Below are positions 26,014 through 35,192 of a stretch of DNA of 54,276 nucleotides, one piece after another. The stretch covers positions 1 to 54,276 of the forward strand of contig NZ_CAKXZT010000118.1 in assembly GCF_935825525.1 (NCBI RefSeq), read 5' to 3'. The translations under genes were made by a program, and so were the position numbers. Positions within the stretch are counted from its first letter, which is position 1. Every line of letters begins with the position of its first letter. The notes beneath the pieces are model-generated. The model made no database searches. It was not told where the DNA came from and saw only the letters and a program-made list of their open reading frames with translations. Origin of the DNA: Mesorhizobium escarrei (GTDB taxonomy: Bacteria > Pseudomonadota > Alphaproteobacteria > Rhizobiales > Rhizobiaceae).

Positions 26014-26922
26014 TCAACTCATGAGCTTGGGCAGCGCTGCCGCCAGCGCATCGACGGCAAGACGCACTTTCATCGGCAAGTGAGGCGTCTGCAGCCAGAG
26101 CGCATAGGCGTCGTAAAGAAATTCCGGCTGGTCCGATAACAGCGGGACAAGTGCGCCGGCCTGAATGCGCTCACGGACCAGCCAGTATGGCAGCCAGGCA
26201 AGCCCCATGCCGGCTGCCGCAGCATCGGCGATCGCAGCGAGGTCGTCGAACCGCAACCGGCTGACCGGCATGACTTCCAGCGCAGGCTGGCCGTGGCGCG
26301 GGAACAACCACGGTTGAACGACACGGCCAGAACGGCGGTAGATGATGGTCTGGTGGCTGCCGAGATCCTCTATCTGCCGTGGCAACTTATGCATCTCGAG
26401 ATAGGATGGCGACGCGCAGACGACCATGCGCTGGCGCGCGACGCGACGCGCCATCACGCCGGCCTGATCCTCCAGATTGCCGGTCCGGATGGCAAGATCG
26501 CAGCCATCCTCTGCAAGATCGGCGATGGGATCGCTGAACGACAGGTCGAGTTCCAGAGCGGGATATCGCTGCGCAAGCTCCAGCAGGATCGGGGCAACGC
26601 AGCGCCGGCCGAAGTGCACAGGCATGATGACGCGCAGCTTTCCGCGTGGTTCGGAAAGTTGATCGGCCGCGAGTGCATCCGCAGCTTCGGCTTCAGCCAG
26701 TACCATCCGGCAGCGCTCATAGTAGGCGCGCCCGAAGTCGGTCAGGCTCTGGCGGCGTGTGGTCCGGTTGATGAGGCGCACGCCCAGACGCTCCTCGAGA
26801 AACCGGACATGCTTGCCGACCATCGGTCCGGACAGGTCGAGAGCGGCAGCAGTCGCTGCGAACGAGCCGAGATCGACGGTTTTGACGAACACAGCCATGC
26901 TCGTAAGGCGATCCATATTCAA
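26014..26922 (-). CDS. LysR-family regulator
   Basis: A 302-residue LysR regulator: helix-turn-helix in MDRLTSMAVFVKTVDLGSFAATAAALDLSGPMVGKHVRFLEERLG, followed by an effector domain with GKLRVIMPVHFGRRCVAPILLEL and GCDLAIRTG. It starts at ATG 26922 or 26916. It is divergent from a quinone-oxidoreductase gene across 98 bases and is probably its regulator. Confidence 0.92.
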   Translation of the reverse strand: MNMDRLTSMAVFVKTVDLGSFAATAAALDLSGPMVGKHVRFLEERLGVRLINRTTRRQSLTDFGRAYYERCRMVLAEAEAADALAADQLSEPRGKLRVIMPVHFGRRCVAPILLELAQRYPALELDLSFSDPIADLAEDGCDLAIRTGNLEDQAGVMARRVARQRMVVCASPSYLEMHKLPRQIEDLGSHQTIIYRRSGRVVQPWLFPRHGQPALEVMPVSRLRFDDLAAIADAAAAGMGLAWLPYWLVRERIQAGALVPLLSDQPEFLYDAYALWLQTPHLPMKVRLAVDALAAALPKLMS

Positions 26923-27020
26923 AACTCCTAGTTTCTACTGTCTTGCCCAAGCAATCATTTATCTGCCAGTCGGCCGCTGGCATAGCGTATTCGGTTCAAA
27001 TATTTTGGAGTTATGACCGG

Positions 27021-28013
27021 ATGACACATGTTGTTCGTTTTCATGAGCATGGTGGCCCCGAGGTTCTGCGCATCGAGAATCTCGATATTCCCGCGCTCGG
27101 TCAGGGCGAGATTCAGATCCGGGTCAAGGCATTGGGTCTCAACCGGGCCGAGGCGCTGCTGCGTTCGGGCACTTATATCCAGACGCCGCCGTTGCCTTCC
27201 GGTCTTGGCCTTGAGGCAGCGGGTGTCGTCGAAGCGGTCGGCGAAGCCGTGCACGGTTTTGCGCCAGGTGACGCCGTCAGCGTCGTGCCGCCATCATCGA
27301 TGGCCCGCTGGCCTGCCTATGGTGAGATTGCCACATATCCCGCCGAGCTGGTGGTCAAACATCCGCCATCGCTCAGCTGGGAAGAGGCGGCAGCCGTCTG
27401 GATGCAATATCTCACCGCCTATGGCGCACTGATCGACATTGCCAAGCTCAGCAAGGAGGACTTTGTCGTCATTACCGCAGCATCGAGCAGTGTCGGACTT
27501 GCCGCGATCCAGATTGCCAACATCGTTGGTGCGACCGCGATCGCGGTCACGCGGACATCTGCCAAGCGAGAGGCCCTGCTCAAGTTCGGCGCGGCCCATG
27601 TCGTCGCTTCAGCGGACGAAGATCTGGAAGCCCGGCTGAAGGAAATCGCCAGTCCGGACAACATCCGAGTGGTGTTCGACGCTGTCGGCGGCCCGATTTT
27701 CGCGCCTCTGACGGCGGCGATGGCACGGGGTGGCATTCTCATCGAATATGGCGGCTTGAGCCCCGAGCCGACGCCGTTCCCGCTATTCGCTGTGCTGGCC
27801 AAGACGCTGACGCTGCGCGGCTATCTTGTCCACGAGATCACTGGCGATCCGGTGAAGTTGGAAGCTGCCAAGGCGTTCATCCTCGACGGATTGATGTCAG
27901 GCTCGCTAAAGCCGGCAATCGCCAAAACCTTTTCATTCGAGCAGATCGTCGAAGCGCATCGCTTTCTCGAGTCGAACGAGCAATTCGGCAAGATCGTCGT
28001 GTCGGTTGATTGA
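27021..28013 (+). CDS. Zinc-independent medium-chain oxidoreductase (quinone oxidoreductase-like)
   Basis: A 330-residue medium-chain dehydrogenase/reductase. The GroES-like N-terminal domain (GEIQIRVKALGLNRAEALLRSG, then LPSGLGLEAAGVVEAVGEAV) lacks the structural-zinc cysteines, and the nucleotide-binding part has the variant VVITAASSSVGLAAIQIANIVGA, typical of NADPH:quinone-type reductases. Start ATG 27021 has GGAG ten bases upstream. Substrate unknown; the divergent LysR gene suggests an inducible reductase for an electrophile or quinone. Confidence 0.88.
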   Translation: MTHVVRFHEHGGPEVLRIENLDIPALGQGEIQIRVKALGLNRAEALLRSGTYIQTPPLPSGLGLEAAGVVEAVGEAVHGFAPGDAVSVVPPSSMARWPAYGEIATYPAELVVKHPPSLSWEEAAAVWMQYLTAYGALIDIAKLSKEDFVVITAASSSVGLAAIQIANIVGATAIAVTRTSAKREALLKFGAAHVVASADEDLEARLKEIASPDNIRVVFDAVGGPIFAPLTAAMARGGILIEYGGLSPEPTPFPLFAVLAKTLTLRGYLVHEITGDPVKLEAAKAFILDGLMSGSLKPAIAKTFSFEQIVEAHRFLESNEQFGKIVVSVD

Positions 28014-28028
28014 GCATTAATGGGAGCC

Positions 28029-28931
28029 TCATGCTTGCGCGGCCAGCCAGTCCCGCACCTTGCGAGCATTGTCGCTGAGCTCGCGGTTTCTCGACCAGAT
28101 GACATGAAAGCCCTTGCCGGTCGTCATTGTGTGGCCGGTGACGCGCACCAGCAGTCCCGATGCCAGCAAGCGCTCGGCAAGGTGGCCCCAGCCGAGTGCA
28201 ATGCCTTGCCCTTCCATGACCGCCTGGATCACCAGCGCATAATCGTTGATGCGCAATCCGCGCCCGGCATCTGTGATGTTGACCCCGGCCGACTGGAACC
28301 ACTCGTCCCAGCTCGCGGCTTCACGAAACGGCTCTTCGAGATGGATGAGCCGGTGCGATGGCAAATCCTCGACGGTCTCCGGCAATCCGAACCGCGCCAC
28401 GTAGCTCGCGCCAGCGACCGGGAATATTTCCTCATCGGCGAGCGGCAGCGAATGATAGTCCGGCCATCCCTGGGGTTCGCCGCCACGAACGCCGAGCGGG
28501 ATGTCTTCGGCGATGATGTCGAGATCGCGGTCGGCGGTCTGGATGCGCAGGTCGATGCCCGGCAGTTCGTCGCGAAACTGCTGCAGGCGCGGCATCATCC
28601 AGAACGAGGCGAAGGCGGTCGAGGCAGCGAGCGTCACATGAGCGCCGACGGCGATCTGGCGCAGATCCTCCGCCGACTTGCGGATGTGCGACAGGCCGAG
28701 CGAGACGTCGGCGTGGAAACGCTCGCCGGCTTCGGTAAGACTGACCTGACGATGGCGGCGCTGGAAGAGTTTCGCGCCGAGCTGCTGTTCAAGCCCGCGG
28801 ATTGCATAGGACACGGCAGCCTGCGTCATGCCGAGCTCCCGCCCGGCGGCGGTAAAGCTCGACAGCCGGCCGGCGGCCTCGAAAACGATCAGGCTGCCGG
28901 CCGAAGGCAGCAGACGGCGCAAGCTTCGCAT
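28029..28931 (-). CDS. LysR-family regulator (GcvA-like) of the amine locus
   Basis: A 300-residue LysR regulator with the GcvA-type N-terminus (LIVFEAAGRLSSFTAAGRELGMTQAAVSYAIRGLEQQLG) and effector-domain motifs SFWMMPRLQQFRDELPGIDLRIQTAD. It is divergent from the MttB-like methyltransferase gene across 92 bases and shares its control region. A 7+1+7 perfect palindrome with T-N11-A geometry overlaps its start codon, which argues for autorepression and control of the divergent operon. Confidence 0.92.
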   Translation of the reverse strand: MRSLRRLLPSAGSLIVFEAAGRLSSFTAAGRELGMTQAAVSYAIRGLEQQLGAKLFQRRHRQVSLTEAGERFHADVSLGLSHIRKSAEDLRQIAVGAHVTLAASTAFASFWMMPRLQQFRDELPGIDLRIQTADRDLDIIAEDIPLGVRGGEPQGWPDYHSLPLADEEIFPVAGASYVARFGLPETVEDLPSHRLIHLEEPFREAASWDEWFQSAGVNITDAGRGLRINDYALVIQAVMEGQGIALGWGHLAERLLASGLLVRVTGHTMTTGKGFHVIWSRNRELSDNARKVRDWLAAQA

Positions 28932-28944
28932 AAGCTGAGCTTAT
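28930..28944. promoter_or_regulatory. Candidate LysR-type operator (T-N11-A)
   Basis: ATAAGCT and AGCTTAT flank a single G, a perfect inverted repeat that fits T-N11-A exactly (T 28931, A 28943). It overlaps the start codon of the LysR gene read on the minus strand and lies 80 bases upstream of the methyltransferase start. Confidence 0.65.
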
Positions 28945-29023
28945 ACAAGTGATCAGGATTTTCCAGCGTCACAGCCATATTTCCTCTCGCTAGGCTGGCC
29001 GTCATTGGGAGGATAGAGTTGCC

Positions 29024-30574
29024 ATGAACGCACCGGCCGCCGAAGTCACCGAACCCGCCAGCCGCCGAGGTGGCGGCCGCCTGGGCCGCAAGGCGCTGCG
29101 GGGAACTCCCATGGCGTCGTTTCCGACGCTGGTTCGCAACATACCCGCATACCAAATGGTCCCGGACGAGGCTGTCGAGCTGATCCACCAGGAGTCGCTC
29201 TCGATCCTCGAAGAGGTTGGCTGCGAGTTCCGCGACGACGAGGCCATAGCACTGTGGCAGGCCGCCGGAGCCGATGTCTCTGAGACGCGCGTTCGCATTG
29301 ACCGCGCGCTCCTGATGGAGCTGGTCTCGAAAGTCCCGCCGGAGTTCACGCTCAATGCGCGCAACCCTGAGCGCTCGGTCCGCGTCGGCGGTAAGAATTC
29401 CATCTTCGTGCCGATGTATGGCGCGCCTTACGTGCGCGACCTCGACAACGTCAGGCGCTATGGCACGCTCGCCGACCTTCAGAATTTTCATAAGCTCGCT
29501 TACATGGCGCCGGCGCTGCACTCGTCGAGCTCGATCATCTGCGAGCCGATGGAAATAGCGGTGCCGAAGCGTCACCTCCACATCATTCATTCGGCGCTGA
29601 AGCATTCCGACAAGCCGTTCATGGGCATTGTGACATCAAAGGATCGCGCCGAAGACACGATGGCGATGGCGGGCATCGTGTTCGGCGAGGATTTTGTCCG
29701 TGACAACCCTGTGTTGGTCGCAATCACCAATTGCAACTCGCCACTGGTATGGGACGCCACCATGCTGGACGCGATGAAGGTCTATGCGCGTCACAACCAG
29801 CCGTTGATCCTTGCGCCGTTCGCGCTGTGCGGCGCCTCGACTTCGGCCTCGGCGGTGGGAGCGGTCGCGCAGGTCAATGCCGAAGCGCTGGCGGGCGTCG
29901 CCTTCACGCAGTTGCTGCGTCCGGGTTCACCGCAGATCTACGGACAGTTCATGGTTACGGTCGACATGAAGACCGGCGCGCCGATGGGCGGCACGCCCGA
30001 GGCCGCCCAGATGATGTATCTGATGGGAGCACTGGCGCGGAAATACCGGCTGCCCTGGCGCACCTCGGGCTTCCATGTCGGGTCGAAACTCAACGACGCC
30101 CAGGCGGGCTACGAGGCGAACATGCTGATGCATGCCGCCATCCTTGCCGGCGCCAACTACATCTGGCACTCCGCCGGATGGCTCGAGGCCGGCCTGACCT
30201 GCGGCTATTCAAAATTCGCCACGGACTGCGAACAGCTTGTCGGCTGGTACAAATATGCCGGCGGCCTGCCGTTCGACGATTTCAAGGAAGCGATGGCAGC
30301 GATCCGCGAGGTCGGGCCGCAGGGCCATTTCCTCGGCACCCAGCACACGCTCGAGCATTTCGAGTCCGCCTTCTTCATGCCCAGCATCATGGACTTCAAT
30401 TCGTATGAACAGTGGAAGGCTGAAGGGGCAAAGGACCACGACACGCGCGGCCGCGAGAAAGCGCGCAACATGCTCGCGGATTATGAGGAGCCGAAGCTCG
30501 ATGAGGGCATCGCCGATGGTCTCGAAGATTTGATCGCGCTGCGCGAGGAGAAGCTGCCGGACAGCGTTAGTTGA
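29024..30574 (+). CDS. Trimethylamine methyltransferase (MttB) superfamily protein, non-pyrrolysine
   Basis: A 516-residue member of the MttB superfamily, which transfers methyl groups from methylated amines to a corrinoid protein. Family segments include [84 protein letters not shown] and [20 protein letters not shown]. No in-frame amber codon exists, so it is of the non-pyrrolysine kind; characterised members act on quaternary amines such as glycine betaine, proline betaine or carnitine. No corrinoid protein or reactivase is encoded in this window. ATG 29024 is preceded by GGGAGG. First gene of the amine locus, divergent from LysR. Confidence 0.88.
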   Translation: MNAPAAEVTEPASRRGGGRLGRKALRGTPMASFPTLVRNIPAYQMVPDEAVELIHQESLSILEEVGCEFRDDEAIALWQAAGADVSETRVRIDRALLMELVSKVPPEFTLNARNPERSVRVGGKNSIFVPMYGAPYVRDLDNVRRYGTLADLQNFHKLAYMAPALHSSSSIICEPMEIAVPKRHLHIIHSALKHSDKPFMGIVTSKDRAEDTMAMAGIVFGEDFVRDNPVLVAITNCNSPLVWDATMLDAMKVYARHNQPLILAPFALCGASTSASAVGAVAQVNAEALAGVAFTQLLRPGSPQIYGQFMVTVDMKTGAPMGGTPEAAQMMYLMGALARKYRLPWRTSGFHVGSKLNDAQAGYEANMLMHAAILAGANYIWHSAGWLEAGLTCGYSKFATDCEQLVGWYKYAGGLPFDDFKEAMAAIREVGPQGHFLGTQHTLEHFESAFFMPSIMDFNSYEQWKAEGAKDHDTRGREKARNMLADYEEPKLDEGIADGLEDLIALREEKLPDSVS

Positions 30575-30617
30575 TAGGACAGGCGCAGATCTGACGGGAA
30601 CCAGACGGGAGGAAAAA

Positions 30618-32267
30618 ATGGCAGTCTTCAGAAACAGCGGCGATCGCGTGCCGAGCGCCATCGAGGCGATGGCTAAAGAAGCCCGCTCAGGCCGGATGGA
30701 CCGGCGCGAGTTTCTGGCGCTGGCAAGCGCGTTCGGGGCATCGACTGCCCTTGCCTACGGTATGATCGGTCTTGCGGTGCCGGGACGGGCTTTGGCCGAA
30801 GAGCCCAAGAAAGGCGGAACGCTGCGCGTATCGATGTCGGTAAAGGCGCAGAAGGATCCACGTACTTACGACTGGGTGGAGCTTGCCAACATTTCGCGCT
30901 GCTGGCTGGAGCCGCTTGTCCGCTACACCCGCGAATTCACTTTCGAGCCGGTCCTGCTCGAAAGCTGGGACGTCAACGACGACGCGACCGAATATGTGCT
31001 GCATCTGCGCAAGGGTGTCACCTGGAACAATGGCGATACCTTCAACGCCGACGACGTGGTCTACAATCTGACGCGCTGGTGCGAGAAGGATACCGCCGGC
31101 AATTCCATGGCCGCCCGCGTCGGTGCGCTGATCGACGCCAAAACCGGCAAGGCCAGGGACGGGGCGATCACCAAGGTCGACGACAACACGGTCAAGCTGA
31201 CGCTGAACGAACCTGATATCTCGCTGATCCCGAACTTCACCGACTATCCAGCGCTCGTGGTCCACCGCAAATTCGATACCGATGGCGCCGATCCGCTCGC
31301 CAAGCCGATCGGCACCGGGCCCTTCGAGCTTGTGTCTTATTCGGTCGGCCAGAACGCGGTGGTCAAGCGTCGCGAGAATGGCAAATGGTGGGGCGGTGAA
31401 GCGCCGCTCGACAGCGTCGAATTCATCGACTACGGCACCGACTTCAACGCCTCGGTGAACGCATTCGAATCCGGCGAAATCGACGTCAATTTCGAGACGC
31501 CCGCCGACTTTATCGACATCCTCGACCAGATGGATCTGGTGAAATCGGAGGTCGCGACAGCGACGACGCTCGTTGCCCGCACCAACATCACGCACAAGCC
31601 TTATGATGACAAGCGGGTACGCAACGCCCTGCAAATGGCCGTCGACAACAATGCGGTGCTCGAACTTGGCTACGCCGGGCGCGGCACCCCAGGTGAAAAC
31701 CACCATGTCAGCCCGATCCATCCGGAATATTTTCCGCTGCCCAAGAAGACACGCGATGCGGCCGGCGCCAAGAAGCTGATGGCGGAGGCCGGACAGGCCG
31801 ATTTCGAGCATGAACTGATCACCGTCGAGGACGATTGGCAAAAGAACACTGGCGACGCGATTGCCGGCCAGCTGCGCGATGCCGGGATCAAGGTGAAGCG
31901 CACGGTGCTGCCGGGATCGACCTTCTGGAACGACTGGACGAAATACCCCTATTCCATGACTATCTGGTACATGCGCCCGCTCGGCGTTCAGGTGTTGGCG
32001 CTCGGCTATCGCACCGGCGAGGCCTGGAACGAAACGGCGTATTCGAATCCTGATTTCGACGCCAAGCTCAAGCAGGCCCTCTCACTCATCGACGTCGAGA
32101 AGCGCCGCGAGGTCATGAAGGACGTCGAGCAGATCCTGCAGGATTCGGGCGTCATCATTCAGCCGTTCTGGCAGAAGCTGTACAGCCATATGAACAAGAA
32201 GGTGAAGAACTACGCGGTCCACCAGACTTTCGAGATGGATCTCCAGAGCGTCTGGCTGGACGCCTGA
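30618..32267 (+). CDS. Peptide/opine-type ABC substrate-binding protein, Tat-exported
   Basis: A 549-residue family 5 solute-binding protein (DppA/OppA type). Its N-terminus has a twin-arginine signal, [16 protein letters not shown] near residues 27-42, followed by a hydrophobic stretch and the GRALAEE cleavage region; Tat export is common for such proteins in rhizobia. Mature features include [38 protein letters not shown] 30618 follows GGGAGGAAAAA. No permease or ATPase genes follow, so the transporter must be completed elsewhere. Probably binds the amine or peptide-like substrate of the locus. Confidence 0.9.
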   Translation: MAVFRNSGDRVPSAIEAMAKEARSGRMDRREFLALASAFGASTALAYGMIGLAVPGRALAEEPKKGGTLRVSMSVKAQKDPRTYDWVELANISRCWLEPLVRYTREFTFEPVLLESWDVNDDATEYVLHLRKGVTWNNGDTFNADDVVYNLTRWCEKDTAGNSMAARVGALIDAKTGKARDGAITKVDDNTVKLTLNEPDISLIPNFTDYPALVVHRKFDTDGADPLAKPIGTGPFELVSYSVGQNAVVKRRENGKWWGGEAPLDSVEFIDYGTDFNASVNAFESGEIDVNFETPADFIDILDQMDLVKSEVATATTLVARTNITHKPYDDKRVRNALQMAVDNNAVLELGYAGRGTPGENHHVSPIHPEYFPLPKKTRDAAGAKKLMAEAGQADFEHELITVEDDWQKNTGDAIAGQLRDAGIKVKRTVLPGSTFWNDWTKYPYSMTIWYMRPLGVQVLALGYRTGEAWNETAYSNPDFDAKLKQALSLIDVEKRREVMKDVEQILQDSGVIIQPFWQKLYSHMNKKVKNYAVHQTFEMDLQSVWLDA

Positions 32268-32275
32268 GTTAAACG

Positions 32276-32303
32276 CCCAGGGGCGCCTGAGTTAACGCCT
32301 GGG
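32276..32303 (+). terminator. Possible hairpin after the binding-protein gene
   Basis: CCCAGG (32276-32281) and CCTGGG (32298-32303) can pair across 16 bases, followed by ATTTCAT. The region also repeats CGCCTGAGTTAA, the end of the gene with its stop codon, at 32261-32272 and 32284-32295. There is no strong T run, so terminator function is uncertain. Confidence 0.35.
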
Positions 32304-32384
32304 ATTTCATGGGCCGCAATAAAGCCGGGATGCAGGATTCGTGGTATTGAACGGTTCCCACCACGAAAGCCTGGAGATTATCGG

Positions 32385-32864
32385 ATGAGACTGACTGTGC
32401 TTGCCGCCGCTCTCTCGATCGCAGCGCCTGCGGCCGCTCTGGCCGGGCCGGCCTCCAATGCGGTGAAGTTCTTCTACATGCCCGAGGTCAAGTTCGAGGC
32501 CGACGCGAAATACCGCGACCGTTTCACCGAGCCGGTGACAAAGCTGTTCGACCTCAACGACCGGGCGCAGAAGAACAAGCCGGACGAGGTGCCTTGCATC
32601 GACTTCGCCCCCGGTCTCGACGCGCAGGACTTTGACGAGAAGACACTCGCCAAGACGTTGAAGCTGTCCGAAGCAGTGGATGGCGACAGCGCCAACGTGA
32701 CGGTGACCTTCAACCTTTTCCCGGAAGGCGATGAATCCAAACGCGAAATGGTCTGGTCGCTGAAGAAGGTCGACGGCAAGTGGAAGGTCGCCGACATCAC
32801 CTCGAAGACCAGCGGCTGGACGCTGAGTGCGCTCGAATGCCTGGTTGGCCAGACTCCGGAGTGA
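32385..32864 (+). CDS. Secreted DUF3828-like protein, first paralogue
   Basis: A 159-residue protein with a signal peptide (MRLTVLAAALSIAAPAAALA) and a domain of NTF2-like, DUF3828-type appearance: NAVKFFYMPEVKFE at the front, VPCIDFAPGLDAQDFDEKTLAKTLKLSEAVDGDSANVTVTFNL in the middle, and WSLKKVDGKWKVADITSKTSGWTLSALEC at the end. The closing pattern, and the two cysteines, are shared with the next gene. Function unknown; probably periplasmic. It starts 117 bases after the binding-protein gene. Confidence 0.75.
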   Translation: MRLTVLAAALSIAAPAAALAGPASNAVKFFYMPEVKFEADAKYRDRFTEPVTKLFDLNDRAQKNKPDEVPCIDFAPGLDAQDFDEKTLAKTLKLSEAVDGDSANVTVTFNLFPEGDESKREMVWSLKKVDGKWKVADITSKTSGWTLSALECLVGQTPE

Positions 32865-32868
32865 TGCC

Positions 32869-33375
32869 ATGGCCCGCGCACTGGCCCTGGCGACTATGTG
32901 CCTGCTGGCCGCGGGTTTGAGCAGCATTGCAGGCCAGGGCCTGTTCGGCGCGCCGCTCTCAGCAGAATATGTACGGGCAGCGCCGGTGCAGCCAGGATCG
33001 CCGACGGCGGTGGTGAAACCGTTCTACGAGCATGTCGGGCTTGAGCTCGATCTGGCTCAGCGCAACCATTTCGTCGATCCCGCGAAGTCGGTGCTCGACA
33101 AAAGCGATGCGCTGCGGAAATCGGGGCAGGGCGAATGCCTCGATCCCAACATGGCGCTCGACAATGCGGCGTACGACAGGGCCGAGATCGACAACAGCCT
33201 GAAGACTGTTGAAGCGGTCAAAGGCGATGAGGCCAAGGTCATCGTCGCCTTTACCGTCGCCGGCAATCCGCACCGGCTGGAGTGGAAATTCAGGAAAGTC
33301 GACGGCGACTGGAAGGTAACAGACCTTCTGTCGGTGACCGGCGAATGGGCGCTCAGCCAATATCAGTGTGAGTGA
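32869..33375 (+). CDS. Secreted DUF3828-like protein, second paralogue
   Basis: A 168-residue secreted protein with signal peptide (MARALALATMCLLAAGLSSI) paralogous to the preceding gene: AVVKPFYEHVGLELDLAQRNHFVDPAKSVLD, ECLDPNMALDNAAYDRAEIDNSLKTVEAVKGDEAKVIVAF, and KFRKVDGDWKVTDLLSVTGEWALSQYQCE parallel the first copy segment by segment. The two are separated by four bases, suggesting tandem duplication. ATG 32869 is used; the enolase gene starts just after its stop codon. Confidence 0.75.
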   Translation: MARALALATMCLLAAGLSSIAGQGLFGAPLSAEYVRAAPVQPGSPTAVVKPFYEHVGLELDLAQRNHFVDPAKSVLDKSDALRKSGQGECLDPNMALDNAAYDRAEIDNSLKTVEAVKGDEAKVIVAFTVAGNPHRLEWKFRKVDGDWKVTDLLSVTGEWALSQYQCE

Positions 33376-33385
33376 GAAGGGACCG

Positions 33386-34570
33386 ATGAAGATTACCAAC
33401 ATCCGCGTCACCCATGTCAATGTTCCGTTAGACGCCCCATTCTGGTGGACGGCTGGTCTCTATGGCGGCGCCTCGAAATCGATCATAGAAGTCGAGACGG
33501 ACGAAGGCGTAGTCGGACTGGGCGAGGCGCCGTGGTGGCATTTCGGCGAGGTGATCAAGGCCGAGATCGCGCCGGCTCTGATCGGCGCCGATCCGCTCGA
33601 CATCGCCGACTGCGAGGCGCGCTGCGTGCCGCCCTGGCAGATCACCGCCAACACCGGCGAGAATGCCACGTCCGTGGCGTTCGGCGCCGTCGAACTGGCG
33701 CTGTGGGACATCAGAGGCAAGGTCTTCGGCATGCAGCTCTACAAAGTCCTTGGCGGCGGCGTGCGCAAGGACATTCCGTTTTCTGAATATTTCTCGTTTC
33801 GCCCTGCGCAGGGCGGAGCGGGTGGCGAAATGACGTCCGAAGCGATCGTCGAGTACTGCCTGAAGATGCGGGAGGAACATGGCTCCACCATTTTCGAGGG
33901 CAAGCTGATCATGGGCGATCCCGAACTCGAGATCAGGACGGTGCGCATGCTGCGCGAGGCGCTTGGCGACAAGGCGCAGATCAGGCTCGATTCCAACATG
34001 CAGTGGTCGCTGACCACCGCGCGCTGGGTGCTGCGCGAGATCGAGCCGTTCAACATCCGCAATTATGAGGATCCGGTCGCGACCTTTGAGGAGATGGCGG
34101 CGCTGCGCCAGCACTCGCGCATTCCGTTTTCCACGCACATCCCGGATCTCAGACGAGCGGTCGCGCTCGGCGCGCCGGATTACTTCGTCTGCAATTTCGC
34201 AGCCCTCGGCGGACTGTCGAAAACCCTGAAATTCATCGCCGCCTGTGAGGCGATGGGCAAGGGGTTCTGGTGCTATTCGAACGATCTCGGCATCATGACA
34301 TCGGCCTATCTGCACGTCGTGGCGGCGACGCCGTGGATCACCGAGGCATCGCAGTCGCTGTTTCGCTGGCAGATCGGCGACGTTATCAAGGACGGGCCGT
34401 TCCGGCAGACCGGCAACACCGTGCGTGTGCCGGAGGGCAACGGACTGGGCGTTGAGCTCGACCCCACTGCGATGAAGCACTGGGCGGCCCACTTCGCCGA
34501 ACATGGGCCGATGGGCCATTTCAATGATCCGAACAATCCCGGCCGCTACCGGCGGCTGCCGCTCAGTTGA
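33386..34570 (+). CDS. Enolase-superfamily (mandelate racemase/muconate-lactonising type) enzyme
   Basis: A 394-residue enzyme with the capping domain (ITNIRVTHVNVPLDAPFWWTAG, EVETDEGVVGLGEAP, AFGAVELALWDIRGKVFG) and a TIM barrel in which EGKLIMGD, RLDSNMQW (metal-binding Asp) and NYEDPV (metal-binding Glu) are visible. The family abstracts a proton alpha to a carboxylate, as racemase, epimerase or dehydratase; the usual third metal ligand is not obvious after FSTHIPDLR. Start ATG 33386 is preferred to GTG 33368. In betaine catabolism a related superfamily member epimerises hydroxyproline betaine, so a role on the locus's N-methylated substrate is plausible but unproven. Confidence 0.85.
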   Translation: MKITNIRVTHVNVPLDAPFWWTAGLYGGASKSIIEVETDEGVVGLGEAPWWHFGEVIKAEIAPALIGADPLDIADCEARCVPPWQITANTGENATSVAFGAVELALWDIRGKVFGMQLYKVLGGGVRKDIPFSEYFSFRPAQGGAGGEMTSEAIVEYCLKMREEHGSTIFEGKLIMGDPELEIRTVRMLREALGDKAQIRLDSNMQWSLTTARWVLREIEPFNIRNYEDPVATFEEMAALRQHSRIPFSTHIPDLRRAVALGAPDYFVCNFAALGGLSKTLKFIAACEAMGKGFWCYSNDLGIMTSAYLHVVAATPWITEASQSLFRWQIGDVIKDGPFRQTGNTVRVPEGNGLGVELDPTAMKHWAAHFAEHGPMGHFNDPNNPGRYRRLPLS

Positions 34571-34599
34571 TGCGACATACGTTCCATAGAAGCTCAGGC

Positions 34600-35061
34600 T
34601 CAGCCGCGTCCGCGATAGGGCGCGACACCGGTATCGGGCAGCCATGCGCCTTCCGGCGGCGCGCCGGTCTGCCAGAACACGTCGATCGGAATGCCGCCGC
34701 GCGGATACCAATAGCCGCCAATCCGCAACCACAGTGGTTTGGTCGCGGCGACGATGCGACGGCCGATCATGACGGTGCACTCTTCATGGAAGGCGCCATG
34801 GTTGCGAAACGAGGTCATGAACAGCTTCAGCGACTTCGATTCTACCAGCAGCGTGTCGGGTGCATAGTCGATGACGATGTGGGCGAAGTCCGGCTGACCG
34901 GTGACCGGGCAGAGCGAGGTGAATTCCGGGCAGGTGAAGCGAACGATGGCTGGCGGCCCGTCGCCGCGCGAAAACGGCACGGTTTCCAGGACTGCTGCTT
35001 CAGGGTTCTGTGGTGCCTCGACGTTTGTGCCGAGCTGGGTAAGGTTTTTCGTATCGGTCAT
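34600..35061 (-). CDS. queF: NADPH-dependent 7-cyano-7-deazaguanine reductase
   Basis: A 153-residue QueF of the short, unimodular type. It reduces preQ0 to preQ1 for queuosine in tRNA. The catalytic cysteine and aspartate are in [22 protein letters not shown], and the NADPH/substrate part [20 protein letters not shown] is intact. It is alone on the minus strand between two genes of the amine locus, sharing no obvious function with them. An AAGGA site precedes the start; the leader carries the interrupted REP-like repeat copy C. Confidence 0.96.
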   Translation of the reverse strand: MTDTKNLTQLGTNVEAPQNPEAAVLETVPFSRGDGPPAIVRFTCPEFTSLCPVTGQPDFAHIVIDYAPDTLLVESKSLKLFMTSFRNHGAFHEECTVMIGRRIVAATKPLWLRIGGYWYPRGGIPIDVFWQTGAPPEGAWLPDTGVAPYRGRG

Positions 35062-35077
35062 GAGCGGGTTCCTTACT

Positions 35078-35150
35078 GCATGCCGCCCAAAAGCCAGCCC
35101 ACGCCCCTGACCCTAGGGTGCGCAGCGGTTCTGTCATAACGACACGCGTG
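35078..35150. repeat. REP-like palindromic repeat, copy C, interrupted
   Basis: GCATGCCGCCCAAAAG (35078-35093) and TGCGCAGCGGTT...ACGACACGCGTG (35119-35150) match copies A and B, but 25 bases (35094-35118, ending in the palindrome CCCTAGGG) are inserted between AAAAG and TGCGCAGCGG. It lies in the queF leader and upstream of the divergent flavoenzyme gene. Confidence 0.65.
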
Positions 35151-35192
35151 AAAAATTTGCCGCTCATTAGCACAATTTGAAACAGGAAGACG

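Noticed and set aside
29024..30574. Pyrrolysine-containing methyltransferase
   Set aside because: The frame is continuous with no internal amber codon, and the genome shows no sign of pyl genes in this window.
34570..35192. preQ1 riboswitch in the queF leader
   Set aside because: The leader is largely repeat copy C; I see no preQ1 aptamer pattern near the Shine-Dalgarno.
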